DNA from: Gordonia paraffinivorans NBRC 108238 | Lineage (GTDB): Bacteria > Actinomycetota > Actinomycetes > Mycobacteriales > Mycobacteriaceae | Length of the DNA stretch: 64,000 nt | Direction: 5' to 3' | Assembly: GCF_000344155.1 (NCBI RefSeq) | Contig: NZ_BAOQ01000003.1 | Coordinates: 115,494 to 179,493, forward strand | Shown here: one piece after another, positions 63,183 to 64,000 of the stretch | Layout of the letters: every line of letters begins with the position of its first letter | Position numbering within the stretch: position 1 is the stretch's first letter | Program-made: the position numbers and the translations under genes | Notes under the pieces: generated by a model | What the model was told of the DNA's origin: nothing | What the model saw: only the letters and a program-made list of their open reading frames with translations | Database searches by the model: none

Positions 63183-63513
63183 GGTTCGTTCCTTCTTTGA
63201 GGTAGCGCGAATACAGCTCGCGCAGAATGGGAATGCCCTTGCGGGCGGAGAACGACGGACGGGTTGAAGCCGGTCTTGCCAGCACTCCGGGGAGCCTGGG
63301 GACGGACCATGACCGCTGGTCGTGTGCGCTTGGCGAAGCCGGTCTTGCTGGCAGGATCGCTCCCCCAGGGACGGACCATGGGCCGCGCGCTACCACTCAA
63401 TCGAAGCAGGTCGCGGGGAGAATCCGGAAGATTACTACAGTCGGGCGACAGCACTGGAATGTCGTACCCAGGACGTACAGTCCTCGGTAACGACGAGGAT
63501 GGAGACGTAAGCG
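63183..63513. other. Non-coding region between divergent element genes
   Basis: About 330 bp upstream of both the capsid gene and the right-edge gene. It holds a 69-bp-period direct repeat and a more AT-rich second half, with no supported gene. It probably contains the promoters of both units. Confidence 0.45.
63266..63380. repeat. Direct repeat with 69-bp period
   Basis: GAAGCCGGTCTTGC occurs at 63266 and 63335, and GGGACGGACCATG at 63299 and 63368; both pairs are exactly 69 bp apart. The sequence between the blocks is diverged. It lies 80-200 bp upstream of the capsid start and could be a regulator-binding or replication-related array. Confidence 0.75.
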
Positions 63514-64000
63514 GTGACGGAGCGCAGTCGAAGAATGAGTTGGGCAGTGGAGCGAGAACAACGACTGGAACATCTTGGACGACTCCCTGGCAAGCGCCAC
63601 CATGAGCGGTTCGAGGCACTGAATCGTGCCTCCCGATTGTTCTCAACGAACGGTGTGGAGCTGAATAACCACATCGCAAAGTTCGTCGGCACGCTGGAAC
63701 ATGCGCGCAACCTTCCGGACGAATTCGAACACGAGACCGTCCGCCTGTTTCACAACTACATCGCGTCCGTTGCGACCCTGAGAGACATTCAGCGGGCAAC
63801 GCACCGCAAGATCTGGCCAAGCAAGCCTCCCAAGGAAGAGCGACCCAAGCCGGACGATCCGCGAACTTACTGGGAGATGCAGGTCTACTCGCCGAAGGTC
63901 ACCGAGATGTTCGGAGACGACGACATACAGTTCCTCTTCGATCTGAGGAACTGCACCGTCCATCACTCCGTCCCGATGGTGTCAATCGGCACTAACCTCG
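63514..64000 (+). CDS. Unknown protein of the mobile element, N-terminal part (cut by window edge)
   Basis: A frame beginning at GTG 63514 (GGAG 9 nt upstream; ATG 63535 is an alternative) stays open to the window end, at least 162 codons. It encodes a charged, helix-rich protein (LEHLGRLPGKRHHERFEALN, LNNHIAKFVGTLEHARNLPD, LFDLRNCTVHHSVPMVSIG). The codon use is less GC-biased than the chromosome, which fits foreign DNA. I do not recognise the family. The RNCTVH segment has an R-X4-H spacing as in HEPN ribonucleases, but that is weak evidence. Confidence 0.7.
   Translation, partial: MTERSRRMSWAVEREQRLEHLGRLPGKRHHERFEALNRASRLFSTNGVELNNHIAKFVGTLEHARNLPDEFEHETVRLFHNYIASVATLRDIQRATHRKIWPSKPPKEERPKPDDPRTYWEMQVYSPKVTEMFGDDDIQFLFDLRNCTVHHSVPMVSIGTNL

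Noticed and set aside
63179..63820. 213-codon minus frame upstream of the capsid gene as a prohead protease
   Set aside because: It lies opposite the right-edge gene and over the 69-bp repeats, contains no protease motif and has an unlikely composition.

Overview
The window is high-GC (about 68-70 %) actinobacterial chromosome. MspA-type porins, the MprAB-PepD envelope-stress module, PerM, the Glp/GlpR division proteins and long blocks of Mycobacterium tuberculosis-like gene order point to a mycolic-acid-containing member of the Mycobacteriales. Gordonia or a close relative (Williamsia, Dietzia) fits best; the genus is an inference.

Layout. 1-11.5 kb: the 5' part of an indolepyruvate:ferredoxin-oxidoreductase-type gene (minus strand), divergent from a branched-chain (leucine) catabolism operon (accD1, accA1, fadE19, MaoC hydratase, citE-type lyase, fadD, acetoacetyl-CoA synthetase). 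A perfect palindrome overlaps the operon's ribosome binding site. 11.7-24.3 kb: the Rv0954-Rv0959-like block (DUF5336 division protein, PerM, purN, purH, MoxR ATPase, VWA protein), interrupted by a TauE-type permease, a TauD dioxygenase and an ArsR/SRPBCC/TIGR03086 operon. 24.3-30.8 kb: envelope proteins with low-complexity tails, an AEC transporter, rpmF, a TRIC channel, and an AbiEi/DUF559-like gene bracketed by two related palindromic elements. 30.8-39.1 kb: redox genes (SDR, AurF-like diiron oxygenase plus FprB-type ferredoxin reductase, DUF2834 protein, and a 1400-residue nitrate reductase fused to a CysJ-like flavoprotein). 39.3-46.1 kb: mprA-mprB-pepD-moaB2, a small conserved protein and two tandem MspA-like porins. 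46.3-50.3 kb: an ABC half-transporter, a small basic ORF, a 5'-truncated copy of the mscL tail, an IS3-family OrfA fragment and intact mscL, punctuated by four strong hairpins. 50.6-61.9 kb: SAF protein, nhaA, an AGCS symporter, a CIRCE-controlled FmdB/Ruc-like chaperone gene, 5-formyl-THF cyclo-ligase, galU, glp, rimJ, a SIMPL protein, glpR and a conserved unknown. 61.9-64 kb: tRNA-Ala(CGC), directly followed by an HK97-type capsid gene and a gene running off the right edge; this looks like the start of an integrated prophage or satellite.

How the genes fit together. The first operon can take leucine-derived acyl-CoA to acetyl-CoA and acetoacetate and then re-activate acetoacetate. Several genes concern division and envelope (Rv0954-like, PerM, Glp, GlpR, MprAB/PepD, porins, MscL). 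Many transcription units appear leaderless: a TANNNT -10 box ends 6-8 nt before the start codon of purN, the MoxR gene, the DUF1707 gene, the AEC gene, the SAF gene, galU, rimJ, the SIMPL gene and the 61.1-61.9 kb gene.

No clear-cut new multigene system is visible. The best leads are the palindrome-bracketed AbiEi-like gene, the tRNA-linked capsid element, the TauE gene without a canonical start codon, the 27-bp tandem repeat over a stop codon, and the mscL/IS3 scar. All family assignments were made by reading the protein sequences; no database search was run.
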